From Gracilariopsis chorda (lineage: Eukaryota; Rhodophyta; Florideophyceae; Gracilariales; Gracilariaceae), in assembly GCA_003194525.1 (NCBI GenBank), contig NBIV01000138.1:157686-221685 (forward strand): a stretch of 64,000 bases of DNA, written 5' to 3'. The translations under genes were made by a program, and so were the position numbers. Position 1 is the stretch's first letter. Every line of letters starts with the position of its first letter. Shown here piece after piece: positions 1 through 11,280 of this stretch. A model generated the notes under the pieces. That model was given only the letters and a program-made list of their open reading frames with translations, had not been told where the DNA came from and made no database searches.

Positions 1-349
1 AAGTGTGCAGGGCAGCGAAGTATATGTGAAGAAGAAAGGCTTAGAGCGCTGTAATACGTGCTCAAACGGTGTGTACAGATTGCTGAAGTACATGTAAGCA
101 AAAAGAGGGCGTAACGCCGGAGAATGTTAGGAAAAGCAGAAGGAGGCCGTTTCTGCGAATGCAGAAGCGGATGTTTTGCGAAGCAGGACGGCAAAAGAAG
201 AGAAAGAAGATACAGGAGACATAGGTATAGCCGTCCGTGGCGGCAGTTTTAAAATGTTGATTTGAAGGGTGTCTACGTGGATTATTTAACTGTCGTGCAT
301 TAAATTCTGGTTATTATGAAGCTGTCGAAATGGCACGCCGGTAATCTGG
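1..349. other. No recognisable gene
   Basis: I see no open frame with family motifs here. It may be 3' flank of the piggyBac-like relic that follows on the minus strand. Confidence 0.4.
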
Positions 350-1490
350 TCATATTTTTGCAATAACCCCCGATTGCATATGCAAGCAACAAACCGAACG
401 CAGCAATAGCCGAAGATGCCAAGCAACAAGGTGAAATCTTTCAGCGTAGAAAATCAGTTTCGTGCGCTGCATTAACTCGTTACCAGTCCAATGTTCCAAC
501 GGCGCGAGCCCGTGAATGCATGAAATACCTTGCTCATCGGGATTGTAGATTCGTAGTCTCCGGCTTCCTGCTATGTCATTAGGGTAAAAGGACACGACGG
601 TTTGGTCTTTGAAAGCGATAAAGCCCTATTTCTCCGCTACTGCTGTCACAATGTTTGCGTTCAAGACTTTTTGATAAACTTGAACGAGACGCCAATCATC
701 GCGTTGTGCATGTCTGAGACTGTTAACGTCCTCTTTTAAAGTGGTCCTGTTCAACCCATCAATGTTCGTAAATCTCACTGTGCCAAGAACTCTACATTCT
801 CTGTTGCTAAGGCAATCCAACTGTCGTGCCAGAACATGGTGCGTGTATACTTTGCTCCATAATCATTAGACGACTACGATGAGGTATAGGATGCAACTAG
901 GTTTGGTGTGGCATTTAAAACCATGGTAAAACTGAGGAACTAGATTGTGGTATCAACTATCTGTCTACGTTTCAATCTACAGCCCAACAGAGATTCGAAA
1001 CACATTTGGGTATCGCTGCACAAGTGATTAATCTGTGCTATATCCAGATTCATTATCCTGCGCGGTATGTAGATAGACATGCGTATGATCATCCAGCAAC
1101 TCCATAGAACTGCATCTCGAGCTTTAAGGGTTTCGAGCTCATGTAGAACCTCGCAGACTTTCGACACTTACATCGAACTTTTTTCTCATCAAATGAGCTT
1201 CCCCCCGCCAGCAGTGCCATTTTACCGGCGTTTCTACCAAAATGTTTGAGAAGCTGAAGACTGTGCCACAAAGGGTTGGAAGAAGCAATGTACTGGTCGT
1301 AGCTTGGATACAAGCGGAAGGCAGCTCAAAAATTCATAAACGTCTCTCTCCATCTTATTTTTGAAGAAACGAATGCCAAAAAGATCCGATGAGCACCAAC
1401 AGTCAATAATTTGATTTAGTCAGTGTAATAATTTTGCTAGTTTCAGACCAAGATATGATAAGAATTCATCCATTTTGAGCGCTTGTTGCC
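350..1490 (-). pseudogene. piggyBac-like transposase (DDE_Tnp_1_7 type), decayed
   Basis: Short minus-strand frames, read from high to low coordinates, follow the order of a piggyBac transposase. An N-terminal stretch near 1330-1473 resembles the conserved helix region (DEFLSYLGLKL, then FGIRFFKNKMERD). Near 1110-1230 lies a catalytic-core block (FDEKKVRCKCRKSARF followed by MSSKPLKLEM), matching the family's DE-x-x-x-x-KGR...KP-x-K pattern. A later block near 710-800 reads RVLGTVRF, the family's GTvR motif, and the end near 400-520 reads HGLAPLEHW. Several stops and frame changes separate the blocks, so the gene is dead. The usual length is about 550-650 residues; roughly two thirds can be followed. 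The assignment rests on remembered family patterns. No terminal repeats or TTAA target sites were located. Confidence 0.6.
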
Positions 1491-2465
1491 TCTATAGTCT
1501 TCCCAAGAATTCATTGCTGGTGTAGTCTCGAACACAGTTTAGAGTCGAGCCGCTCACAAGTAATCCAAACAGACCGATTTCCTTTTTATGAGCATCTGCC
1601 TGATGAATAAGTTTTGAGTTTGATAGGTAGAATACAATTGGTTTCTGCCAGTATACATAGCACGGTGCATTCTCATACGTAGTTCTCTCTTTAGTTGTTC
1701 CAAGAGCTAAGATAACAAATTTTTCGTAATTTGGAACGTTCTGGTTGAGTTGTTCTGTTTTTCCAAAGTTGCACTCTACTTCATTTGGAAAACATTGTGA
1801 ATCGGAAATCTTTTGAGATACGTTTCGCTCCTATGTAAAATCACTAATCTTGACCTATGTGCAGTTGAAGGCACTAGAAGAGAAGCACTGGTCTTGCTGT
1901 TTTGCGGTTCACTTCAAGTTGGATGCGTTTAATGTCGATGCAGCCCGCACTGTGCTTATGTGCAAAGTACAGAAGCACGGTTGTATACTTCACTCGATGC
2001 ATTCTATGACTTCTTGAGGGGCCCAAAACCAATCTTGTAATTGGTTGCAGTCAGCAAAAAGTCAACTGAGAGCCAAGTAGGTCAAATCTTTGCTCAACAT
2101 TATAATAGCCTTAGGCAAAGTAGAACCGTGGTAAACAGACAAACAAGGGTTCTTCCAGATGGACCACAAAGGGCTTATCTTAACGCTTCAATGGTAGCAA
2201 TAAGGTGCTTGGTTCAGAAGTGTTAAAAGCCGGCCGCCCGCCTCATCCGGTCTGAAACTGCGTTCCTCACTTGCAAAAACTATAAGGTTGCGCAATAAAT
2301 TTTAAAGTTAAAACGTTTATTGCGTTATATTGCCGGCCTTTAAGATAATTTCTTAAAACTGTAAATCGTGTGCCACGTTGAATTACTGCTGCCTAGAATA
2401 TTCCGAAGATATCACCTAGCAGACTCCATTATCGTCGTATCGAGCTGCTGCCGTGTGTTCCAGCT
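1491..2465. other. No supported gene; possibly decayed transposon sequence
   Basis: A minus-strand frame near 1550-1720 (containing KPIVFYLSNSKLI) looks protein-like but stops soon, and I cannot place it in a family. The small plus-strand ORF at 2041-2226 has no recognisable motif. Confidence 0.3.
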
Positions 2466-2755
2466 GCTACTGCAGGGGCTGCGAAGGAGCGGGTGTGATT
2501 GTGTACCCTTCCAGGTCCATCTAAACTGGGATCCGTTCTTCTTCTAGGACAGTTTGATGAAGAGCTGATTGCTGTGGTGGCTGTGAGGGAGCGGGAGTGA
2601 TGTCATCCCGTTCCAATTCCATCGAAATGGTATATGTTGTTCTTCTTCGATTTGCAGAAGAGCAGGGTCCTGTGTAGGCCTTCTGGGAGCTCGAATGATA
2701 TCATACTCTTCCAATTCTATCGGAACGGACATATGTTCATCTTATTCAACTTGCG
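2466..2755 (-). repeat. Three degenerate ~100-bp tandem units
   Basis: Three successive stretches (about 2475-2555, 2575-2660, 2675-2755) share the order gggagcggg...tgat...tc(c/t)t(t/a)ccaattc(c/t)atc...ttcttctt. Read on the minus strand they give related acidic peptide pieces (such as ELEEYDII and IEEEQHIPF). They look like an old tandem duplication, perhaps from a low-complexity coding exon. Function unknown. Confidence 0.4.
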
Positions 2756-3709
2756 ACATAGCACACGCATCTGCCTCCATCTTTGTGTCACCCTAATCAT
2801 ATAAATCAAAAGCAGAAATTTATGGGAGAGGTGGAAGCGTCGAGGAGGACGTTGCTAGCGCTGTGGGAATGGAACCACTTGCCCCAGTGACAGAAGTAGG
2901 TGAAGGGGTAATTTGATCTTCATCCACGGCTGGAACAATGGATCCCTGCACGTGCGCTCCGCTCTCATTTACCGCCATCTCATCTAGAGCGGAAGAAAAT
3001 AGTAAGCGTCGAGCTCGTTGAGCTCTTGGCCGTGCTCCAGCGCTGTTGACGCGACGACGTGCAGCTTTTTGCCTTGCACCACCTGAGGTCAACCTGGCCC
3101 CTCAAAAGTGGCTCCGGCTGTAGCGGAGAGAGATCCCCAGCGTGAGGCAAGGACTTAAATCTTATACAGGTGGTTGCAAACCTTAAAATTTGATTCAGAT
3201 GCATGAGTCGGAGGCCCTGGATGCGACGTGAGGGATAGCCCAGATACTGGTGGTTATCTGAATCAGAAATCACTGATGCACGATCGTTGGCTTTGTTGGA
3301 AGTCCGCAAGTAGTTTAATAAGATTCACGTGAACGATCGCTTACACGGATCATCTCTTGAGCAGGGAGGTCACAAATAACTGTAGGGCTTGGCCGGGCGT
3401 GTGTGCTGAAATGTTTGTTTCATTTTTAGTTAGTATCTTAGACAGGTGTCTACGAGTGATCCTGCTTAAGAGATTGTCCCATGGCCTCCCCCGGGAAGTA
3501 AAGAAAACCTTTTTTTGCTCTACTCAAGTTTGGAAACACGCAACCACGACCTAACAGTTCCGAGGATCCGTGTTGAGCCGGTTTGACTACCCGTCTTGAC
3601 CCTTTGAAAAGTGTGCCCATGCCCACTTTGTTCTTAATTGCTTCTCAATTTTTGATATCCATTATATGGTTTCTTCTTTGCCCTGTCTTACAGGTTTTCA
3701 TCGTCCCAG

Positions 3710-3725
3710 AGCCGCAGCTGCGGCT
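3710..3725. repeat. Perfect 16-bp palindrome followed by T run
   Basis: AGCCGCAGCTGCGGCT is fully self-complementary and is followed by TTTT on the plus strand. It could fold as a hairpin, but no transcript is known here and it may be chance. Confidence 0.5.
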
Positions 3726-3989
3726 TTTTCGCCTTTCTTTTTCATTTTTGCGTCTGGGTCAGTACCATTCGGGTACGCACTGTAGAACTTCCTTTTCCTC
3801 TTTCAGTACCTACCGTTCGTGGACAAGGATACCTTCTATTGCCTTCCGCTCGGTTTGCAAGTCAACAGACGATCGCCTGGAGTTACGCATGGCTAGTGCT
3901 GATAGTACCGAAGCGCTCTATCGCCAAGTCTGCCCTTTACAAGGAAAGGGACTCGGACACCTTTCGACATCATTTTCGCTCACGTGGTT

Positions 3990-4325
3990 TTGCAACACAC
4001 TGGCACCTCTACAATCGACATGAGCACGTCGGGTATTCGCTCTGGCTTCTACATTATTTCCTCTGGCACCTCCAGATCTCTCTCTGGCACTTCCGGCATT
4101 GGCTCTAACACCTCCGGAATTAGCTTCTGCCCCTTTGGAATTCTGTTTTGCACCTCTGGCACTGGCTTTGGCACCCCTTCCATTGGCTCGTGCACCTCCA
4201 GAATTTGCTTTAGCGCCTCTTTTTTTGGCTCTTGTACCTCCAGACTTGACTCTGGCATCTCCAGAATTCACTCGAGCAGCTCCAGAGTTTGGTCTAGCTC
4301 CGCCGAAGTTCGGATGCGGACCTCC
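3990..4325 (-). repeat. Degenerate 21-bp minisatellite encoding a heptapeptide repeat
   Basis: On the minus strand this stretch encodes about 15 consecutive seven-residue units of the type S-G-G-A-R-A-N (examples: RGAKANS, GGARANG, KGAEANS, GGVRANA). The 21-bp period is clear at the DNA level on the plus strand (ctctggcacctccagaatt-like units). Because the unit length is a multiple of three, overlapping frames on both strands are open over much of the array, so open frames are not evidence of translation. The unit could be an exon of a low-complexity, lysine/arginine-rich protein, or a non-coding minisatellite. No start, signal peptide or flanking domain settles it. Confidence 0.65.
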
Positions 4326-4410
4326 CTGCGTTATAGTAATTTACAAAAATATGGCACCACAATTCGATTTCTTTTCAATCCCTAAAACGTTTGCCAGAGT
4401 TCCAGGATAG

Positions 4411-5159
4411 CGTCCAATTTAAAAACCTTGAGAGTGAAAAACAAGTAGCAGTTTGTTTTGCTCCCACCAGGCCCAGTTGCATGAGCAATTAAAATTTCTG
4501 CAAAACTTATATTTACCCGATGCAGTCCTGCACAGCACAAGAACTCTCGAAATACTTCTGTTTGAAATTAACGAGCAGAGCGTGCCCAGCCGTTTTTCAA
4601 GCAGTACGATGTTTAACCTGCGTCTAATTCAAGGAATTGGTCTCCCTTTGCTCACACACCTTAGTGTGCTTCTGGGCTCCAAGACGCACGACACAGCTGA
4701 CAATCCGGACGGTGCATAGCCAGCTGATAGTAGGTTTCAATGCCCTCAGACTTCTTGGTCCCCGTCAAATGACGAGTATTTTACAGAAAAGCACCTGGAG
4801 TTTCCCAGATCCGTGGTACTCGGTGGGTTATTTTTGTGTGGACCTGCACAAGAGCTCGGCCTTGCCTAGGCCTCAAACAAGCAACAGTTCCCAAAGTAGC
4901 AAAACGTTAAAACGCTGCACTACTGACCAAACCTAAAACGGGATTTAAGAATAGTTTTTAAGTTCAGCAGTCAAGATGCTTTTCACACTGCACCAGTGCA
5001 GTATATAGGCCCCGTGCATTGTAAGTAAATGGTACATTGAGCTTTGCCAGCCAGATCGCTCACTATCCATCCTACTGAGTGGGTGGAGCTGAAGTCATAT
5101 ATTGTAATGCCAGCCACTCAGCGGAAGCGTTAGTCAACTTACAGCAGCAACAAAGGAGC
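4411..5159. other. No supported gene
   Basis: Only short frames without recognisable motifs are present. Confidence 0.35.
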
Positions 5160-5245
5160 TTTAAATTTTGTTGCGGCTGCTTCTGATGCTGCTGCTGCTT
5201 ATATTGGTGGTGGTGCTTATGGTGATGTGGCTGGTGGTGGTGAAA
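5160..5245. repeat. Simple triplet repeat (GCT/GGT-rich)
   Basis: Imperfect runs of gctgct and ggtggt triplets fill this stretch; a low-complexity microsatellite. Confidence 0.6.
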
Positions 5246-6805
5246 TGTTTAAATGGAAGGGAGGAGTTGCGCTGAAAGAGGTATTTGCACCCGAGTTAAG
5301 GGGGCGTACAAGCCTTCTTATTGGAGCAACGCCTCCTTTAAGGCAACTTTTACCCCCTTAACCCTTTACAAATATATATAGGGGAGGGAAGAGCAAATCG
5401 GCCCTCGGACACGGGTAGCGCTGCTGCGCGCTACTGAATGGGCGTGACTCCGGAAGATCTGCAGGGTGCTCAGTGGAAATGGGAGATAGAGCTTTGATAT
5501 AGGTTTGATATAAATTGTGATTTTTGGATATAGTTCTTTTTCGTTTTAGATATGATTTTGACATAAATCGCGATTAAGGCTCAAAATGGAGGATTTCAAA
5601 TGTTCATCTCGATATGGTTTCATGCATATACTGTATTCTGATATAATTCCTACGTAGTTGTGACGCACCTACCTTCTGGATAAGAAATAAATACTGAAAG
5701 GCTCGATATGGATTAGGTGTATTTCTGATTTACGTTGGATAGACACTACTTGTGATATAAAGCAGATGCCGCGTGGATATGTATTTGAACAAAGAGAACA
5801 TCAATGCCTCTCTCAAGGTCTTTAGAGTGGCATAGGCATTTCTCTGTACCCGCCTTGGAAGTGAGTGATGATTGCAGGCAATGGATTGCTGCTCTGTTTC
5901 GAGAAGATCAGCCACGTGTTTTAAGGAGAGTCCAACGATTGCTCTCAATTTGAACCTCAAACATATCGGCCATCGCTCTGGTTATTCCAACTCTCTAAGC
6001 TCAAAACATTTAACAAAACCCGATATCTCTCATACATCACCTACAAACGTGCTCTATTATCCTTTCACCCCCTCCCTATCTATCACGAAAAAAGGTAACG
6101 CGTACCGCTCACATTCGAGGTCGCATTTGTGACGAATACGAGGGGTGGGAAAAGGGCCAAGGAGAAGGGAGATGCAGAAAGAGCGAGGAAGAAGGAGGTG
6201 GTCGAAGGGTGGGAATGATGCAATGGGAAATGATGCTATGGTGAGAGATGGAGTGGAAGGGAAAAGGGGTTCGGGACGTTGCGCAAAAGGAAGACGCAGT
6301 TTCGGGTGACTGGCTCCGTTACGAGAGCAGTGACGGCAGCAGCTTTTAGCAAACCGCGTAAGGTTAATGAAAAAGAGCAGTACTAGACACCTGTGGCACA
6401 ACATGCTCCCGTGCGTGCCTTCAAACGAGCTCGGAGGATGTCAAGCCACGCCACCGCCATATCGTGACATGTCATGACATGTACGCCTCTTGACGTGGCG
6501 CATCATTTCATGGTCTCGACATTCCTTGACCGTAACGTAACATCTTCTTCCTCTACCGCAGGTACCTCACCTTGCTTTCGTGACCCGTCCACATCGCAAA
6601 TCGCGCTTCTAATATCATCGCCCCATCCCCACTCACTTTTGCTGCTCTCTCTTGTATCTTATAGGATAACGATAGGTCATTCCCGTATCTCTCACATAAT
6701 GGTTTTCACGCTCCAGAACATCGCTTAACCTATCCAATCGTCTCTTCGCTCATGTGGCAACACACTCCCGAGTGCCTCTGACATTTCCAAGCAGATTCAG
6801 GACTA
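5246..6805. other. No supported gene
   Basis: AT-rich stretches with several gatata-type repeats (5460-5760) and small unconvincing ORFs. No transposon family motif was seen on either strand. Confidence 0.35.
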
Positions 6806-7126
6806 ATGGGAAACGACTCAATAACTGCGCAAACATCTTTTCCCAGCTTCGCCTCACCTCCGACTCATAAGCCTTTTCAACTTTCTCCCCCTGCTAACCC
6901 ACTTGAACTGCCAGCTCACGTCGCCCAAAAGGACGTAGTGCGATTACCTGATGGCGTTGCGCTTAATAGAAACCACCAAATAGTGCCCATCTCATTATCC
7001 TCGAATATGGGATACCACGATGTGGGGCTTTCACGTTTGGCCGAATTAGATACCCTGGTGCCAACCGGTCTACAGGTGGCGGACAATACGGAGCCGTCTT
7101 TTGACTATGAAGAGGACAGTGACTAG
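6806..7126 (+). CDS. Possible small hypothetical protein (106 aa)
   Basis: An ATG-initiated frame of 106 codons ends in an acidic tail (FDYEEDSD). The first third is Pro/Ser-rich, the middle (DVVRLPDGVALNRNH) looks more like ordinary globular sequence. I recognise no family. There is no clear TATA box or polyadenylation signal nearby, and the frame is short enough to arise by chance. It is kept because codon use and composition look more protein-like than neighbouring frames. It could equally be the last exon of a gene with an intron upstream. Confidence 0.22.
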   Translation: MGNDSITAQTSFPSFASPPTHKPFQLSPPANPLELPAHVAQKDVVRLPDGVALNRNHQIVPISLSSNMGYHDVGLSRLAELDTLVPTGLQVADNTEPSFDYEEDSD

Positions 7127-8056
7127 CCCGTGATCGGTAGATCGAACCGTCTTGAATGAGTTTTTGAAGTTCGTCTGAACGATTGCATTTCTGGACTGCG
7201 CATCTTAGGCGTCCATGCAGCGTTAATCACTGGTTGTGGGTTCCGATTTTCCCTCTGAGACAGGTATGGATGCGAGTGGATTATTAGCAGGTATTGCGGG
7301 CTTCTCGACCCAGTATTCGTTAGTGACGTAGCTCTTCATGCTAGTTTCGAATCATTTGAACATTTCATGCTCCATGCGACACGATATTTGGGTGGTTGCA
7401 TTCGATGTATGGTTGGATGAAGACTGGGAGGTATCCATGCTGAGTTACATGATTTTCAGGGAGAGTTACCTGGAAGTGGGAAAGAGGACGGAGAGGAGTT
7501 GTAGTTGAGGACGCTGGCACCTGATTAGTATCACGGTAATACGAAACGGGGTGGGGCGGCGTTACAGCATTTCTCCACCCTTCATGTACGTACACGCAAA
7601 CCTGAAATCTTCATATTTGTAGCAGTTTTCGCTCCCCCTTTTTTATTCTCCTTGGGGGAATGGGAACGTTCAGTTAATTTATAATATCTCCATAAGGCTA
7701 TTGTGTGGATTCTGTGGCTCGTTCCAATGAGCGGCCACAGTCAGTCCATTCAAACCGTCCCTGGCAAACGACTTAGTTAGAATCGTCTCGCGTTCTACTA
7801 TATCAAAGTGACGTAGTGGCTACCGTGAAAACCCTCAATACAGTAAAACCTCAGGAAAAATTTGTATTTTAAGGAAAAGGTATAGCCCCATTTCGAGTTG
7901 TGTTAAGCAAATCTGCAAGAAATGAAAACAATTTAGCTGCCCGCAAAGAAAAAAAAGGAAATCCGATATGTAAGATATATAAAGGTAGCGAGATAGAAAA
8001 GAAAAACCTTTAGTCAAATCAGAAAGAAGTCTACGTCGGTATTAATAATACTTAGT
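7127..8056. other. No supported gene; 3' flank of the copia element
   Basis: This should contain the 3' LTR of the minus-strand copia element that ends at 8057, but I could not find a matching repeat. A candidate polypurine tract on the minus strand (AAAAAAGGGGGAG, near 7636-7648) is the only signal noted. Confidence 0.3.
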
Positions 8057-8854
8057 TTAAGACATCAAGCCACAAAGCAACAATAGTCGCTTGCGTACTT
8101 CGTAGGGTACAGACTTGGTAAGTGCTTGAGCAGCTTGCACTTCAGTGCCAATCGATTTCACATCCACAACACTGGTCTCCATCAGTTCTTTGACATGATC
8201 AAATTTGAGGGAAATGTGCTTGTTTCTTTCCGAGACCTTGGGTTTCCTCACAATCGACAACGAAGTCGAACTGTCAGTGAAAATTGATATTGGGTACATT
8301 TTTGGTTCACTGGTTAGGACTGTTTCGTCGCGTAATTCCCAAAAAAATCTCCGCAACCACGTACACGTTTTACCACAATACTAAAGTGCAATATACTCTG
8401 CTTCTCCAGATGACCACACAACAAGCGTTTGTTTCTTGGTCGTCCACATGATCGATACTTCATTCAGTTTGATCAACAATCCTGTCCTAGACTTCCTTGT
8501 CTCACGACGTCACCCTCAATCTGCATCGCAATATGCCTCCATTGGCAATGTAGTATGCATGGGAAAGAACAAACAAAGACCCTTTGTACCATTCAAGTAC
8601 CTAAGTACTCTCTTTCCAAGTCCCACTTGCCTCATGCATGGGTCGTGGACTTGCCTTACTTGCATAGATGCTGCAAAGATTATGTCTGGCCTACAGGACA
8701 TTGCCAAATACATTAAGGTATCCACCATCTTCCGGTACTGATTATGAATGCCAGGTTCAAGACTGCATTCTTCTCCTCGTTGGCCTGTGAGGTCGCATTG
8801 AGATGGTAATTGTGTCTGAGAGCTGTTTGAGTGGCTCGATGCGTTGTCTTTCAA
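8057..8854 (-). pseudogene. copia RNase H and C-terminal end
   Basis: The connection and RNase H start are at 8516-8854 (YLAMSCRPDIIFAASM, KRVLRYLNGTKGLCL, then the catalytic CDAD). After a gap with stops, the C-terminal part (8057-8356) shows FTDSSTSLSIVRKP, HISLKFDHVKE and QALTKSV, the usual copia ending H-x-x-v-x-x-x-x...A-D-x-L-T-K. RNase H would remove the RNA strand during reverse transcription. At least one frame break lies between the parts. Confidence 0.8.
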
Positions 8855-8935
8855 GATCTTTTCGACATACCTAGTCTCTCGGACCTTGATGCCGGTTTTG
8901 TTCCTCTCAATGTCAAGTCAGATGAATGACTTAAT

Positions 8936-9820
8936 TTATCCAAGACGTTTGACCTCAAACAGCTTCTGCATCACCACTTTGAAGTCACTAAGTAAGGCAT
9001 GCGAATGATATGACATCAAGATGTCGTCCACAACGATCATTAGTGACAATGTACCACTTGTGGATTTATATATATAAAGGCGACTATCCGTACTAAATTG
9101 TGTGAGTCCTAGTCGTAATAGTGCCTTATGTAGTTGTGAACCCCATACCTTCCCGGCTTGAAGTGCCCCATAGAGAGATTTGAGCAGCAAGCATACTCTG
9201 CCAGGGACGAATGAGGATCCAGAGGCATTTTGTGGTTGCTCCTTTATTAAGGGTTCGTCAAGATCCCCGTAGAGGTGAGCATTGCTCATGTCCATCCCCT
9301 CCCACATTAGGCATTGGGCTGCAGCTTTGGCGAAAATGAGACGGATAGTTTCTTGTTGTGCCTTGGGGGTATACAGGTCGTTGAGGTCAAAGTCCACGTA
9401 AGGACGTTTTAAGTCTCTCCGTGCTACGCAGCGTGCTTTCGGAAGTATCTGCGGGGGATCTGAGCTAAGTTATTTTGCTATGAATCTCCGAAGAAAGGGT
9501 AACCGCTTCATATTTGGTTTTCTGTCTACAAGCCTCCACGTTCCTCGTTGCACTAGGGCGTTGTATTCTCTGTCGATTGCTTCCGCCCATATTGTCATTA
9601 TTTGTGCTTCCTCAAAGCTCTGAAGAACTCTGCCATCATATCTCACATCTTTTAAGCGAGAGTGTACATTCAAACAATGCACCAAATGGGCATCCAAACG
9701 CTCTTCTTCATCTACCTCCATCCTTTTCTCGGCTTTATGACGACGAATTGAAGAGAAGTCTATTAGTTCGTTGATGGATGGAAGGGCTTCCTTCTTCATT
9801 TGAAGTCTGCCTCGTGGCAC
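8936..9820 (-). pseudogene. copia reverse transcriptase
   Basis: The linker before the polymerase (9470-9820) has the family feature E-A-x-x-W-x-x-A-I-x-x-E-x-x-A-L followed by GTWRLV. The polymerase region (8936-9397) shows AKAAAQCLMWEGMDMSNAHL and YGDLDEPL, then SLYGALQAG. The active-site box reads VVDDIL rather than the usual YVDD, keeping both aspartates but replacing Tyr by Val. A stop at 9470 separates linker and polymerase. The enzyme would copy element RNA into DNA. Confidence 0.8.
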
Positions 9821-10671
9821 TTTATTACGTTTTCCATCGAGGGAACGTAAATTCCTAACAGAACTCCTGGGCTATGCATCTCAATAAAATGGCCTGGAGC
9901 ACCACATGGTACTAGCTTCTTTTTCGCCACTGTCTCGGAACTATGTATATACGCATGTCCCTGTTGTCCGATCTTGAGTATATTTGTAAAGTCAGGCTTT
10001 CGTCCAAACCATAGTGTGAAGGGGAACTTCATTCCTATTCGCTGCTTTGGTAGGCGGTTTCTTAGGTAGTGGGCCTGTGAGATGGCTTCCTCCCATAGCT
10101 GATGAGGCAACTTTGCATCGAACAGGAAAGTTTGCGCGATCTTCCAGAATTCCTGGATGATTTTCTCCACGACACCGTTTGATTGATGCGCATACGGTGG
10201 AGTGAATTCAAGTATCAGTTCTCCATGGCATAGTTGACGAAGTCGTCGGACCTATTCTCAGCCACCCAGTCAAGAAGAAGGCGGTATATTCGGTTTGGAG
10301 GGATTTCATTCTCTGCGCGAGCCTTGTCCCAACGTACTGACTCAAAGAACTAAGTCCTTTTGTAGAGAAAGTAAACGGAGCTTACCCTTCTGTTATCGTC
10401 AATACGTACCTGCATGTACTTAGAACCTTGTGAGGAGCTTGGGTTTATGCGGCCGGTGAGGTCCGTGTGTGTTAGTTCCAATGGCTGTTCCGCGATCAAG
10501 TCAGAATGTGTGAGTGGAGCACGTTTGGTACCAACGTCGATGCATGGGGTACAGGATATATGGGTGTCCACGTTTCTTATGCCAGTCCTTTGCAGTGTTT
10601 CCTGGAGTGTGTGACACTGTTTGTGCGCATGGGGGAGGCGTAGGACTTGGGAAAGGGTACAGTCCGTTCCT
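9796..10671 (-). pseudogene. copia integrase
   Basis: The first part (10350-10620) contains the zinc-finger end (ISCTPC) and the start of the DDE core (ELTHTDLTGRI, first catalytic Asp). The segment at 9796-10170 carries the end of the core, with EFWKIAQTFLFDAKLP and LWEEAISQAHYLRNRLP, typical of copia integrases after the catalytic Glu. Frame changes between 10170 and 10350 remove the region with the second Asp from a continuous frame. Integrase would insert element cDNA into the genome; this copy cannot be made as one protein. Confidence 0.75.
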
Positions 10672-10677
10672 TGGCGT

Positions 10678-11151
10678 TTACTTGTAAAGTTCTTTTCCAG
10701 ATGAGCGATTTTTGATGATGAACATCGGTGTCTCTTGGCTGTTGGAAAATTTTAGGTCTACGTGCCTTGAAAGCACGGAGAGGGATACCAGGTTATATTC
10801 GAAGGAAGGCGTATGCTTTGCAGGTAGCAGTATCCCATTCCCAAGCGGTAGTTTTATTGTTCCGAAGCCTATTATATCAGACGTGTGGTCACAAGTGTTT
10901 ACAGTTTGTGGTGTACTGAGTTGGTAGTCACAAAACAGGTCCCACTCGTTGACGAAGACGTGACGTGCGCCTGAGTCTAGCCATGTTGTTATGCTGTCAT
11001 CATAATGAATACTTGCATTTGCTATGGCAACAAAACCTCGGTTGGGACCACCTTGCTCGCTGTTGTTACGATTGTTATTTGCTTTTCGTGGGTTACGGTG
11101 CGTATCCCAGTTTGTGCTTTTGTTTTGGTTTCTATCCTCGTGGTGGTTCAT
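10678..11151 (-). pseudogene. copia protease domain
   Basis: Contains the aspartic-protease signature WLDSGARHVFVNEW, with the catalytic D-S-G, then the typical downstream copia segment (LPLGNGILLPAKHTPSFEYNL is the conserved hairpin region; LVSLSVLSRH follows). The protease would process the Gag-Pol polyprotein. The domain itself reads open for 157 codons and ends with a stop at 10678, before the integrase. Confidence 0.75.
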
Positions 11152-11280
11152 GTTCTGCTTGGAGTTCCAGTGAGTTTGTTGCCTCTCGGTATTCGTATGG
11201 TACCTTTTTCGTAACCAGCACTCAGAACGGATGTGTCCTATTCGTCCGCATTTCCCGCACTGTACTCCTGTCTTTCTTCT

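Noticed and set aside
2820-3092. 90-codon Ala/Arg/Ser-rich minus-strand ORF
   Set aside because: Low complexity and no start or domain evidence; an overlapping frame is open too.
3583-4410. Overlapping plus-strand ORFs of 89-146 codons
   Set aside because: Several frames are open at once because of the 21-bp repeat; none has motifs.
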